Origin: an uncultured Bacteroidales bacterium
GTDB lineage: Bacteria > Bacteroidota > Bacteroidia > Bacteroidales > Muribaculaceae
Assembly: GCA_902779125.1 (NCBI GenBank)
Contig: CACZAC010000021.1
Coordinates: 22,977 to 86,976 of the forward strand
Length of the DNA stretch: 64,000 nucleotides
Direction: 5' to 3'
Under the pieces are notes generated by a model. That model ran no database searches. It saw only the letters and a list, made by a program, of their open reading frames with translations, and was not told the DNA's origin. This document shows, piece by piece, positions 17,685 through 24,618 of the stretch. Within the stretch, counting starts at the first letter, position 1. Every line of letters starts with the position of its first letter. The translations under genes and the position numbers were made by a program.

Positions 17685-18332
17685 ATGACAATGAAACATC
17701 TGATTAAGACATCCTTAATGCTGCTGGCATTTTGCTTACCCCTGAGCGCTATGGCCTATGACTTTGAAGTGGACGGTATCTACTACATTACAGATTTGTG
17801 GGGCGACTTTGCTATGGTCTGTGACCAAGGCGAGGACGGAGATCATTACAGTGGCAATGTGACGATACCTGCTACTGTCACCATTAGCGATGGTACTACC
17901 TATCCCATTAACAGAATCAACGCCTATGCCTTCAGCAATTGCGCTGAACTCACCAGTGTAACCATCCCCGGCTCTGTCACTGAAATCGGTGACCATTCGT
18001 TTGAAAATTGCACATCTTTGTCGGCTGTGGAGCTTCCTGAAGCGCTCACTGAAATCGGCGCGGCTGCTTTTGAGGGTTGTACAGCTATTACCCGAATCGA
18101 CATTCCCGCCGGTATCACCAAAATAGGAATCTGGGGTTTCCAGAACTGTACCAACCTCACCGACGTGTATAGCCACATTGCTGACCCGTCGCAGGTGGAT
18201 TTCGGTTTCAATACCTTTGCTCTTGAAAACGAGAATTACTCGTCGCGCACGCTGCATGTGCCCGCAGGCACCATCCCAGCCTATAAGGAGGCCGGATGGG
18301 ACAGTTATTTCGGCAAGATTGTCGAGTTTTAA
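17685..18332 (+). CDS. BspA-type leucine-rich repeat surface protein
   Basis: 215 residues; ATG at 17685 or 17691. The signal peptide is KHLIKTSLMLLAFCLPLSAMA. Residues about 80-170 hold three to four LRR_5 repeats of about 23 residues, with the pattern I..YAFSNCAELTSVTIP, I.DHSFENCTSLSAVELP, I.AAAFEGCTAITRIDIP and a GFQNCTNLTDV half repeat. BspA-like LRR proteins in Bacteroidales are exported and often bind host or bacterial surfaces. The C-terminal segment (HVPAGTIPAYKEAGWDSYF) is a common closing unit. No sorting tail is present. It seems to be transcribed alone. Confidence 0.88.
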   Translation: MTMKHLIKTSLMLLAFCLPLSAMAYDFEVDGIYYITDLWGDFAMVCDQGEDGDHYSGNVTIPATVTISDGTTYPINRINAYAFSNCAELTSVTIPGSVTEIGDHSFENCTSLSAVELPEALTEIGAAAFEGCTAITRIDIPAGITKIGIWGFQNCTNLTDVYSHIADPSQVDFGFNTFALENENYSSRTLHVPAGTIPAYKEAGWDSYFGKIVEF

Positions 18333-18398
18333 GCACCATATTCACGCATAAAACCACCCTGTCAGATGCCAACGCATCGTGGGCAGCCATAACTTGGA

Positions 18399-18432
18399 TT
18401 TCTGGTGAAAAAATCAGTTTTTTCACCAGAAA
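18399..18432. promoter_or_regulatory. 34-bp perfect palindrome at the symporter promoter (operator candidate)
   Basis: Two perfect 15-bp arms (left arm TTTCTGGTGAAAAAA) surround TCAG. The right arm ends 4 bp before the -7 box at 18437, covering the -33 region of the promoter for the sodium:alanine symporter. That position suits a repressor or activator site. A terminator for the LRR gene upstream is less likely, because no T-run follows. Confidence 0.55.
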
Positions 18433-18436
18433 TTCT

Positions 18437-18444
18437 TATCTTTG
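18437..18444 (+). promoter_or_regulatory. -7 box for the AGCS symporter gene
   Basis: TATCTTTG, followed by C, matches the Bacteroidetes -7 consensus and lies 27 bp before the ATG. No clear TTTG -33 element is present; the region is occupied by the 34-bp palindrome, which hints at an activator-dependent or repressed promoter. Confidence 0.65.
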
Positions 18445-18471
18445 CACATTCAACCTTAATAAAGACCATTC

Positions 18472-19854
18472 ATGATGGAAACCTTGAACAACTTTTTTGA
18501 AACTATGAGCGGCTACCTGTGGGGGTGGCCCATGATTATATTGCTGCTTGGAACACACATTTTCCTCACCATCAGGTTAGGATTTCCCCAACGCAAATTA
18601 CTGACAGCCATCCGTTTGTCAATCAGCAAGGACAAGGATTCTACCGGTGACGTGTCGCAGTTTGGTGCGCTGGCTACTGCGCTTGCAGCGACCATTGGCA
18701 CGGGTAACATCGTGGGTGTGGCTACGGCTGTTGCCCTGGGAGGTCCCGGCGCCGTGCTGTGGTGCTGGCTGTCGGGCGTGTTCGGCATTGCCACCAAGTA
18801 CAGCGAGGGCTTGCTCGCCATCAAATACCGTGTCAAAGCCAAGGACGGCCGTATGTTGGGCGGTCCGATGTACGCCCTGGAGCGCGGTCTTGGTTGGAAA
18901 TGGCTTGCCGTGCTGTTCGCCTTGTTCACCGCCCTGGCGTCATTCGGCATCGGCAACACCGTGCAGGCCAATGCCATCTCGACGATAGCTCAGGAATCCT
19001 ACAACATCCCCACCTGGCTGTCGGGTAGCTTTGTGTGCCTGCTCACAGCACTCGTGCTGCTGGGAGGCATCAAGAGCATTGCCCGCGTGTGCGGCGCCCT
19101 GGTACCTTTCATGGCCTTCTTCTATGTGCTTGGGTGCATCTATATCCTGTTTGCCAACGGTCAGTACGTGTGGCCCGCCATTAAGCTCATCTGCGAATCG
19201 GCATTCACTGCCAAAGCTGCTGGTGGCGGCTTTATCGGTACCACCGTCATCATCGCGGCACGCATGGGTATAGCGCGTGGCTTGTTCAGCAATGAATCGG
19301 GTCTAGGCTCCGCACCTATCGTCGCAGCAGCAGCTCAGACACGCAACCCGGTGCGCCAGGCGCTGGTATCCTCGACGGGCACATTCTGGGACACGGTGGT
19401 CATCTGTGCTTTCACCGGTCTGGTTATCGTGAGCTCTATCCTCGCCCACCCCGACATCAGTGCCAGCGACGGCGCCGCGTTGACCAAAGCAGCCTTCTCC
19501 AAGATACCATACATTGGTACACCGCTGCTGTCCTTCGGCCTGCTAACGTTTGCCTTCACCACGATTCTGGGCTGGTGCTACTATGGTGAGCGTGCCGTGG
19601 AATACCTCAAGGGCAAGCGTTGGATGCTGGCTTACCGCATCCTGTTTGTCATCATGGTGTTTGTGGGCAGCATCATCAGCCTCGACATCGTGTGGAACGC
19701 CGCCGACTGCATGAACGCCCTCATGGCAATCCCCAACCTCATTGCCCTGCTGTTGCTGAGCAACGTCATCGCCCGCGAGACTAAGCATTACCTGTACGAG
19801 AACCGTCTGGACCATCACGCGCCCAGCCAACCAGAGGATGACCGAGACCAATAA
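18472..19854 (+). CDS. Sodium:alanine symporter family protein (AGCS)
   Basis: 460 residues with about 11 hydrophobic segments. The alanine/glycine:cation symporter family (AlsT/DagA) couples uptake of alanine or glycine to Na+ entry. Family motifs visible are ATIGTGNIVGVATAVALGG (about 71-89), PGAVLWCWLSGVFGIATKY and RGLFSNESGLGSAPIVAAAA (about 266-285). The start could be either of two consecutive ATGs (18472 or 18475). It has its own promoter with a striking palindrome and no operon partner. Whether alanine or glycine is the main substrate cannot be read from sequence. Confidence 0.93.
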   Translation: MMETLNNFFETMSGYLWGWPMIILLLGTHIFLTIRLGFPQRKLLTAIRLSISKDKDSTGDVSQFGALATALAATIGTGNIVGVATAVALGGPGAVLWCWLSGVFGIATKYSEGLLAIKYRVKAKDGRMLGGPMYALERGLGWKWLAVLFALFTALASFGIGNTVQANAISTIAQESYNIPTWLSGSFVCLLTALVLLGGIKSIARVCGALVPFMAFFYVLGCIYILFANGQYVWPAIKLICESAFTAKAAGGGFIGTTVIIAARMGIARGLFSNESGLGSAPIVAAAAQTRNPVRQALVSSTGTFWDTVVICAFTGLVIVSSILAHPDISASDGAALTKAAFSKIPYIGTPLLSFGLLTFAFTTILGWCYYGERAVEYLKGKRWMLAYRILFVIMVFVGSIISLDIVWNAADCMNALMAIPNLIALLLLSNVIARETKHYLYENRLDHHAPSQPEDDRDQ

Positions 19855-19931
19855 GTCCAGGACATTTTAAGGATAGATTTTATTGAGATATAACCATCTC
19901 ATTATTAGCCAATTATCGATAATGAAAAATA

Positions 19932-19978
19932 TTTTTCCCGAAAAAGGCTTGCCAGTTCGGGAAAAAGCAGTACTTTTG
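19932..19978 (+). promoter_or_regulatory. SRP RNA promoter with inverted repeat
   Basis: TTG at 19949-19951, a 19-bp spacer and TACTTTTG (19971-19978) form the promoter. It is embedded in an 11-bp inverted repeat (TTTTTCCCGAA at 19932-19942 and its complement at 19956-19966), with the right arm ending 4 bp before the -7 box. The extended -7 GAAAAAGCAGTACTTTTGC matches that of tRNA-Val. Confidence 0.7.
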
Positions 19979-19981
19979 CAG

Positions 19982-20080
19982 CCGGGTAAGTCCTACACGG
20001 CCAGCTCCCTCCCAATCCCCCAGGCCTTGACCGGAGCAAGGGTAACGAGGTTGTAGCGGAGCATCAGCAAACACCTCAAG
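19982..20080 (+). ncRNA. ffs: Signal recognition particle RNA, small bacterial type (probable)
   Basis: The segment around 20015-20050 shows the SRP domain IV core: CCC, CAGG, CC, a hexaloop TTGACC, GG, AGCAA, GGGTAAC. The CAGG/AGCAA internal loop is the Ffh-binding site; the outer arms GCTCC and GGAGC can pair. A hexaloop replaces the usual GGAA tetraloop. It starts just after a strong stable-RNA-like promoter and lies in a gap without ORFs. The RNA binds Ffh protein for co-translational membrane targeting. The 3' end is not clear: no terminator is visible before the ATP-grasp gene at 20117, so the boundary given is approximate. Confidence 0.7.
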
Positions 20081-20116
20081 GGCATCTATGGACATGTTGT
20101 CGGCATTCCGTCAAGG

Positions 20117-21205
20117 ATGGCCGACTGGGTGCTGCTGAGAGGTTCGGACAAGGCCGCCACAGCATTCCTGAAGCGATTTCCCCAACCTGAATTATCGGCT
20201 GCTGACAAGCAAGCGATTGACGCATACTGGCGTCAATATGGTGTTCAATTCAAGGATTACAGCTGGTTCCAGATGTACTATGGCGTGACGGGCAAACATG
20301 ACCCGCGCTTCATACCCGACTCTATCGCCCGCTTCGCTCTCTTCAAATACTACAACGACATCAGAGCAATACCAGGATGGGATGACAAGAACCTGTATGA
20401 GAGCTTTTTGCCCGACATCAAGTTTCCCAAGACATTTGCACACATCTATCATGATGAAATCTATGACGGAGAGTGGAAATACTATTCCCCTGAGAATCTG
20501 CCGCTGCTGAGCGAGAAAATCTTCAGCGAACTGGGTGATGATAAGGAATTTGTGTTAAAAGTCACTAAAGGCTCCTATGCCGGTCAGGGCGTGAGGTTAA
20601 TCCATGCCGATTCCCCCGACGATGTCCTGACTGTACTCACCGAGAATGCCAAGGGCAATTTCATCGTTCAGGAGCGCCTTCACCAGAGTGACTTCATGAG
20701 CCAGTTCTGCAAATCGTCGGTCAACATTTTCAGGGTCATCACATGGCGTCATCAGGGCGAAGTCAAGGTGCTGTCGACGAGCATCAGGTTTGGTCTTGAA
20801 GGATATTTCACCGATGTTTGCTATATCGATGGCGAAGAAATCGTGAATGTCGTGGGCGTTGAGAAAGACGGCACTGTGAAAGAGCAGTATGGCTCTTTTA
20901 GGGGTCTGACCGATATTACCATAGATTTGCACGAACGTATATCCCCCAACTTTGACACCATCATCGCAATGGCCAAGAAAGGTCACGAGAGGCTTTTTCC
21001 ATTTGGCCTTGTCGGTTGGGACATTACTCTTGACCAGGACAACACACCCTACTGCATTGAGTTTAATGTAAACGCACCCGGAACCATCTTGTATCAATAC
21101 GCCAACGGTCCCTTTGGTGGTGATTACAACGAGGAACTCATGGCCTTCCTTCTTGACAAAGAAAACGTAAAAAAGTATATCCCCAAGAAATACCGCATCA
21201 AGTAG
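20117..21205 (+). CDS. ATP-grasp enzyme (sugar-transfer-associated family)
   Basis: 362 residues. The middle has ATP-grasp features: FVLKVTKGSYAGQGVRLI (Lys-rich strand plus glycine loop), NFIVQERLHQ, and the C-terminal GWDITLDQDNTPYCIEFNVN with acidic and Asn metal ligands. It resembles the ATPgrasp_ST group found in polysaccharide loci, which likely ligates an amino acid or similar acid to a sugar; substrate unknown. It starts about 35 bp after the probable SRP RNA and may be transcribed from that promoter. In-frame codons continue 20 residues upstream to a TAG at 20054 without any usual start codon, so ATG 20117 is preferred. Confidence 0.8.
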   Translation: MADWVLLRGSDKAATAFLKRFPQPELSAADKQAIDAYWRQYGVQFKDYSWFQMYYGVTGKHDPRFIPDSIARFALFKYYNDIRAIPGWDDKNLYESFLPDIKFPKTFAHIYHDEIYDGEWKYYSPENLPLLSEKIFSELGDDKEFVLKVTKGSYAGQGVRLIHADSPDDVLTVLTENAKGNFIVQERLHQSDFMSQFCKSSVNIFRVITWRHQGEVKVLSTSIRFGLEGYFTDVCYIDGEEIVNVVGVEKDGTVKEQYGSFRGLTDITIDLHERISPNFDTIIAMAKKGHERLFPFGLVGWDITLDQDNTPYCIEFNVNAPGTILYQYANGPFGGDYNEELMAFLLDKENVKKYIPKKYRIK

Positions 21206-21250
21206 TATTCTAGGGGATATTCCCGTTTATCAGAATCACATTCTTGCCTG

Positions 21251-22450
21251 TCAACGCAACATGTCGGCAACCTCGTCGAGGGTGCCGTCGTTGGGTGACG
21301 GTGTTACGCCTAGCAGGTAGCATAGCAAGGGGTAGATGCACACATTGCGGAAACGGTCGGGCTTTTCATAGCCCACCTTGAAGTCGGGACCGATAGCGCG
21401 GAATCCGACCTGCATGTCGGCTGCCATGTGGTCGAAGCCGTGGCTACCACGCTGCTTTTTAGACGGCTTGTCGGCAAAAAGCCATCCCACGTCGGGCAAT
21501 ACCACCACGTCTCCCATGTTGGGATGAGTGCCATAGTTCAAGTAGGCAGGCAGTTCCCCGCGTTTCCAAGCGCGGATGTGGTCAACGCCCTGCAACATGT
21601 TGTAGATGGAGTCAACATATTGTGGTGCGCTGGCATAAATGAGCGTGGGATAATCGTTGCAGAAGCGTTCGTACCAGTGCTCGGGCAGCACATCGTCGAT
21701 GTCCACAAAGCGTTTGGGGTCCACGCTGGTCATGCCATGGTCGCCCGTGACAATGAAGTTCACCTTGTCGGCAAAGGGCAGGAGCTGGATGCGTGCCCAA
21801 AGATTGCTCAACAGCAGGTCCATGTCCTCCATGGCACGGCGTGTCATGCGATTCATGGGGCCGTAGTTGTGACCCGAGCGGTCGGGCTCCTCAAAATAGG
21901 CCATCACCAGGTGGGGACGCTTGTCCTCGGGGAGTGACAGAAGCCTGATAATCTCGTTCACCCTGCCGGGGTAGTCAATCTGTTGGGTCTGATAATCAAG
22001 CCAATAGGTGGGATGCTCTCCCTGGATTGCCACATCGCTGCCCACCCAGAAGACCGTTGCCGTTTTCACGCCCTGGTGTTTGGCCGTGAGCCATACAGGG
22101 TCGCCACCGTAATAGTAGCCCTTGCTGCGTGTTTCCTTGTTGCCGAGCGAGAACTCGACGCCACGCTCGCGGTCCCAGAAGGTGTTGGTGATAATGCCGT
22201 GGTGGTCGGGGACGAGTCCTGTTGCCAGGGTATAATGGTTGGGGAAGGTCTTGCTGGGGAATGAGGGCTGCATGACCGCCTTGACGCCCTCACGCGCCAA
22301 CTGCTGCATGAACGGCACGTCATAGGTGTCCAGATAGTCCCATCGCAAGCCGTCGAGGGAGATAATCACCGTGTAATTGTCGCGTCCGGCTGCCCATGCC
22401 TGCAAGGGCAGCATGGTCAGCAAAAGCATAAGATAAATAAGTCTTCTCAT
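21251..22450 (-). CDS. Nucleotide pyrophosphatase/phosphodiesterase-type hydrolase (alkaline phosphatase superfamily)
   Basis: 399 residues from the ATG at 22450; this start gives signal peptide MRRLIYLMLLLTMLPLQAWA, whereas the upstream extension does not look coding. Two-metal site residues of the NPP family are visible: ISLDG (Asp33), PSKTFPNHYTL (nucleophile Thr68, Asn71), EEPDRSGHNYGP (Asp, His), VTGDHGM (Asp-His) and GSHGFDHM (His). Such exported enzymes cleave phosphodiester or pyrophosphate bonds in nucleotides or lipid head groups. It is convergent with the ATP-grasp gene, and no partner genes are close. Exact substrate unknown. Confidence 0.88.
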   Translation of the reverse strand: MRRLIYLMLLLTMLPLQAWAAGRDNYTVIISLDGLRWDYLDTYDVPFMQQLAREGVKAVMQPSFPSKTFPNHYTLATGLVPDHHGIITNTFWDRERGVEFSLGNKETRSKGYYYGGDPVWLTAKHQGVKTATVFWVGSDVAIQGEHPTYWLDYQTQQIDYPGRVNEIIRLLSLPEDKRPHLVMAYFEEPDRSGHNYGPMNRMTRRAMEDMDLLLSNLWARIQLLPFADKVNFIVTGDHGMTSVDPKRFVDIDDVLPEHWYERFCNDYPTLIYASAPQYVDSIYNMLQGVDHIRAWKRGELPAYLNYGTHPNMGDVVVLPDVGWLFADKPSKKQRGSHGFDHMAADMQVGFRAIGPDFKVGYEKPDRFRNVCIYPLLCYLLGVTPSPNDGTLDEVADMLR

Positions 22451-22503
22451 TTTCGTGTATCTAGTTTTTACATTATTATCTAACTGTGAGGAAGTTCGCT
22501 CCA

Positions 22504-22738
22504 TCATGTGAGCAAATGTTCAATCCATTCTACTCCATTGAGCACTGCTATCCGTTGGTATTCCTCATCAAAGCACCATACTCCTTGCCCCAGCCCTCAA
22601 ATTGGGGATAGAGGCCGCTTTTCTTTGCCCAGTCACTGCTCGAGAGCTTGATGTCACATACTAGATGAGATAAAGTGACGGTCGGCGCCAAGCAACTAGC
22701 ATGCGGATATGGTTCTCGATGCCTCCAATACGGCACTA
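22504..22738 (-). pseudogene. Decayed REP-associated (IS200-like, Y1) transposase fragment
   Basis: Three short pieces in different minus-strand frames line up with the second half of an IS200-like/RAYT transposase: GGIENHIRMLV (HUH region, second His changed to Arg), LSHLVCDIKLSSSDW with FEGWGKEYGA, and FDEEYQRIAVLNGVEWIEHL before a stop. Frameshifts separate the pieces, and the segment with the catalytic Tyr is deleted. A -7-like TACCTTTG remains upstream (minus strand, 22750-22757). It lies 80 bp from a diverged copy of the GC-rich hairpin repeat, which such enzymes typically mobilise. Recognition is from family pattern memory, not alignment. Confidence 0.7.
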
Positions 22739-22818
22739 TTATTTTTCCACAAAGGTAATCATAAATAATGATACATACAAGCGCAGGGGAGACTACCGCA
22801 CCTCGTAGAGAGCCTATA

Positions 22819-22980
22819 GTGAGGCACCCGCGTTGCGGGAGGCCTCACAATGGGATAACTATATCGCCACCGCGGAGCGGTGGCACGGGCGGACCTGGAT
22901 GGCGGGGATGTCAAGGGCGATGACAATAAGGGCCGTGGCGGGAGCCACGGCATAGATAAACCCTGATGGCGGGGGTGCTG
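22819..22980 (+). repeat. Diverged hairpin repeat copy next to the transposase remnant
   Basis: Three hairpins in a row: GTGAGGC/GCCTCAC enclosing CCCGC/GCGGG (22819-22848), GCCACCGC-GGA-GCGGTGGC (22866-22884) and GCCGTGGC-GGGA-GCCACGGC (22932-22951), then CATAGATAAACCCTGATGGCGGG. The last two correspond to the head and unit of the other arrays, with paired changes (for example GCCGCGGC to GCCGTGGC matched by GCCACGGC). The rest of 22508-23085 holds the transposase remnant and a terminator. Confidence 0.75.
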
Positions 22981-22986
22981 TGGAGA

Positions 22987-23022
22987 AAAAAAGAGGGGGC
23001 GGCTGTTGGAGCCGCTCCCCTT
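22987..23022 (-). terminator. Rho-independent terminator of the TonB/BACON operon
   Basis: On the minus strand a GGGGAGCGGCT / AGCCGCCCCC stem (one bulge) is followed by a run of seven T. It is about 65 bp after the stop of the lipoprotein gene at 23086. Confidence 0.8.
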
Positions 23023-23085
23023 AACAAATTCATGTGTTGAAATGTAATCGCTTAGTAACGGGACTCAGAAAAATGTTTCTTTCCG

Positions 23086-24591
23086 TTACTGGGCCTTCTC
23101 GTGCGAGAAGTAGATACCGTTTGCCAACTGAGCTGTGCCATTGTAGGTGCTCTTGACACCGATTACGCTCAACTGGTCACCCAACTCAATGCCCTTGGAC
23201 TCAAGCAGGCCCTTGCGGTTGTCACCAGTAGCACCCCAACCGGGATAGCAGCCATAAACGTACACTCTGTTGGTCTCATCCTCAAGATAGAGGTTACCGT
23301 AGTCAGCCCTTACGATTTCGGTAATGGTACCGGAGATCATGTAATAGGTATCGGGATCATCCTCCTTGTCAAGGAACTCGTCGATGGAGAGGCGGGTCAC
23401 GGGGATAACATTCTCGACAACGCCCTCGACCATTTGAGGAGTGCCCTTGTAGTCGCCGCGCTTGCCCACAACAGTGACTACGTCACCCTCCTTGATCTCA
23501 ATGCCGGTGAAGCCAGCGGGACGGTAAACCAAGGTCTCGCCAGAGTAGTCACGGATGTAGAAGCCCTGGGTCTCGCGATAGATGCCAGTCACAACACCTG
23601 TCATACGATACTGGGTCTCACCAATCTCGGCAGCGAGGAAATCGGCCACGGTGCATTCAACGATTGAACCAGCCTGATAGATAGTAGCCTCGGCAGTATA
23701 TTCCTTACCGCTATCGTCGGTGGTCTTGAAGACTACAGTTGCGCTGCGGTCGCCACCGGTATTGGCATTGGCATGGAAGGTTACCACGGGCTCAGCACCA
23801 CCGACTACGGAAACGATGCCCAGCCAGTCCTTTTCCTCTTCGGGAATCTCGACCGAAACGCCATTGTTGGTCTTGCAGCTCAGGGTAACGGCTACATTAC
23901 CGCCCTCAACGGGGATGGTAGCATCCAAGGGGTCATAACCCTCGACCTTGACGAGCGACTTCTGAATCTTGACAACGGTCACGTCGACGAGCTCGACAGT
24001 ACCGTTATAGACGGTCTTGGGACCCTCAACGGTGACGATGTCACCCACCTCGAGACCGAGGCTAAGGAAGTTCTTGGTGTTGCCCTTGGCGTCCAGAGTA
24101 CCATAGATGTAGATTTCGCCGGTCTCGTCACGCAGGTACCAGTTACCATAGGTTGTGTTGACGATTGAGGCAACAGTACCGGTCACGCGGTAGTTCTTGC
24201 TCTCGGGACCTTCAATGACCTCGGCACAAGTGGCATTCTTTACAACGGACAGACCTTGGATTACGTTGATATTCTGAGAGTTGATTCCACATGCGATGTG
24301 CAGCACGGTGTTGCGGCCGTCGGGGGCAGCAGGAGCAGTAAAGGTCACCGTGGTCTCACCAGCGCCACCTTTCATGGGGCTAACGGTGAGCCAAGCGGGA
24401 ATCTCAGCTTCATCAAACGACCAAGCCTCCTTGGCATTGACGGTAATCGTGTTGGAGCCACCGTTGACATCGATGCTCACATAGGAGGATGAAACCTTAA
24501 TTTCATCGAGCAGAGTTATTGCATCGTCGTCGGAGCAGCTAGAGAGCAGAGCGACCAGTGCAAAAAACGAAAGAAAATATTTAAGTTTCAT
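23086..24591 (-). CDS. BACON and OB-fold domain lipoprotein, partner of TonB receptor
   Basis: 501 residues. The signal ends in a lipobox (LLSSCSDDD, Cys19). Two BACON-like beta-sandwich domains (about 35-115 and 215-300) carry the VNGGSNTITV...WLTVSP and VEGGNVAVTL...DWLGIV patterns. Three OB-fold-like modules follow the theme YRVTGTV...YGNWYLRDETGEIYIYG (about 130, 330 and 420). BACON domains often bind glycans or mucin, and lipoproteins of this type sit on the outer surface. It starts 27 bp after the TonB receptor stop, on the same strand, so both are probably one operon and one uptake complex. The ligand is unknown. Confidence 0.82.
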   Translation of the reverse strand: MKLKYFLSFFALVALLSSCSDDDAITLLDEIKVSSSYVSIDVNGGSNTITVNAKEAWSFDEAEIPAWLTVSPMKGGAGETTVTFTAPAAPDGRNTVLHIACGINSQNINVIQGLSVVKNATCAEVIEGPESKNYRVTGTVASIVNTTYGNWYLRDETGEIYIYGTLDAKGNTKNFLSLGLEVGDIVTVEGPKTVYNGTVELVDVTVVKIQKSLVKVEGYDPLDATIPVEGGNVAVTLSCKTNNGVSVEIPEEEKDWLGIVSVVGGAEPVVTFHANANTGGDRSATVVFKTTDDSGKEYTAEATIYQAGSIVECTVADFLAAEIGETQYRMTGVVTGIYRETQGFYIRDYSGETLVYRPAGFTGIEIKEGDVVTVVGKRGDYKGTPQMVEGVVENVIPVTRLSIDEFLDKEDDPDTYYMISGTITEIVRADYGNLYLEDETNRVYVYGCYPGWGATGDNRKGLLESKGIELGDQLSVIGVKSTYNGTAQLANGIYFSHEKAQ

Positions 24592-24618
24592 AATATATAT
24601 ATATTCTGTGACTTTGAA

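Noticed and set aside
22548-22736. 62-codon open frame as an intact small gene
   Set aside because: It matches only the middle part of a Y1 transposase; the neighbouring parts lie in other frames, so it is a pseudogene fragment.
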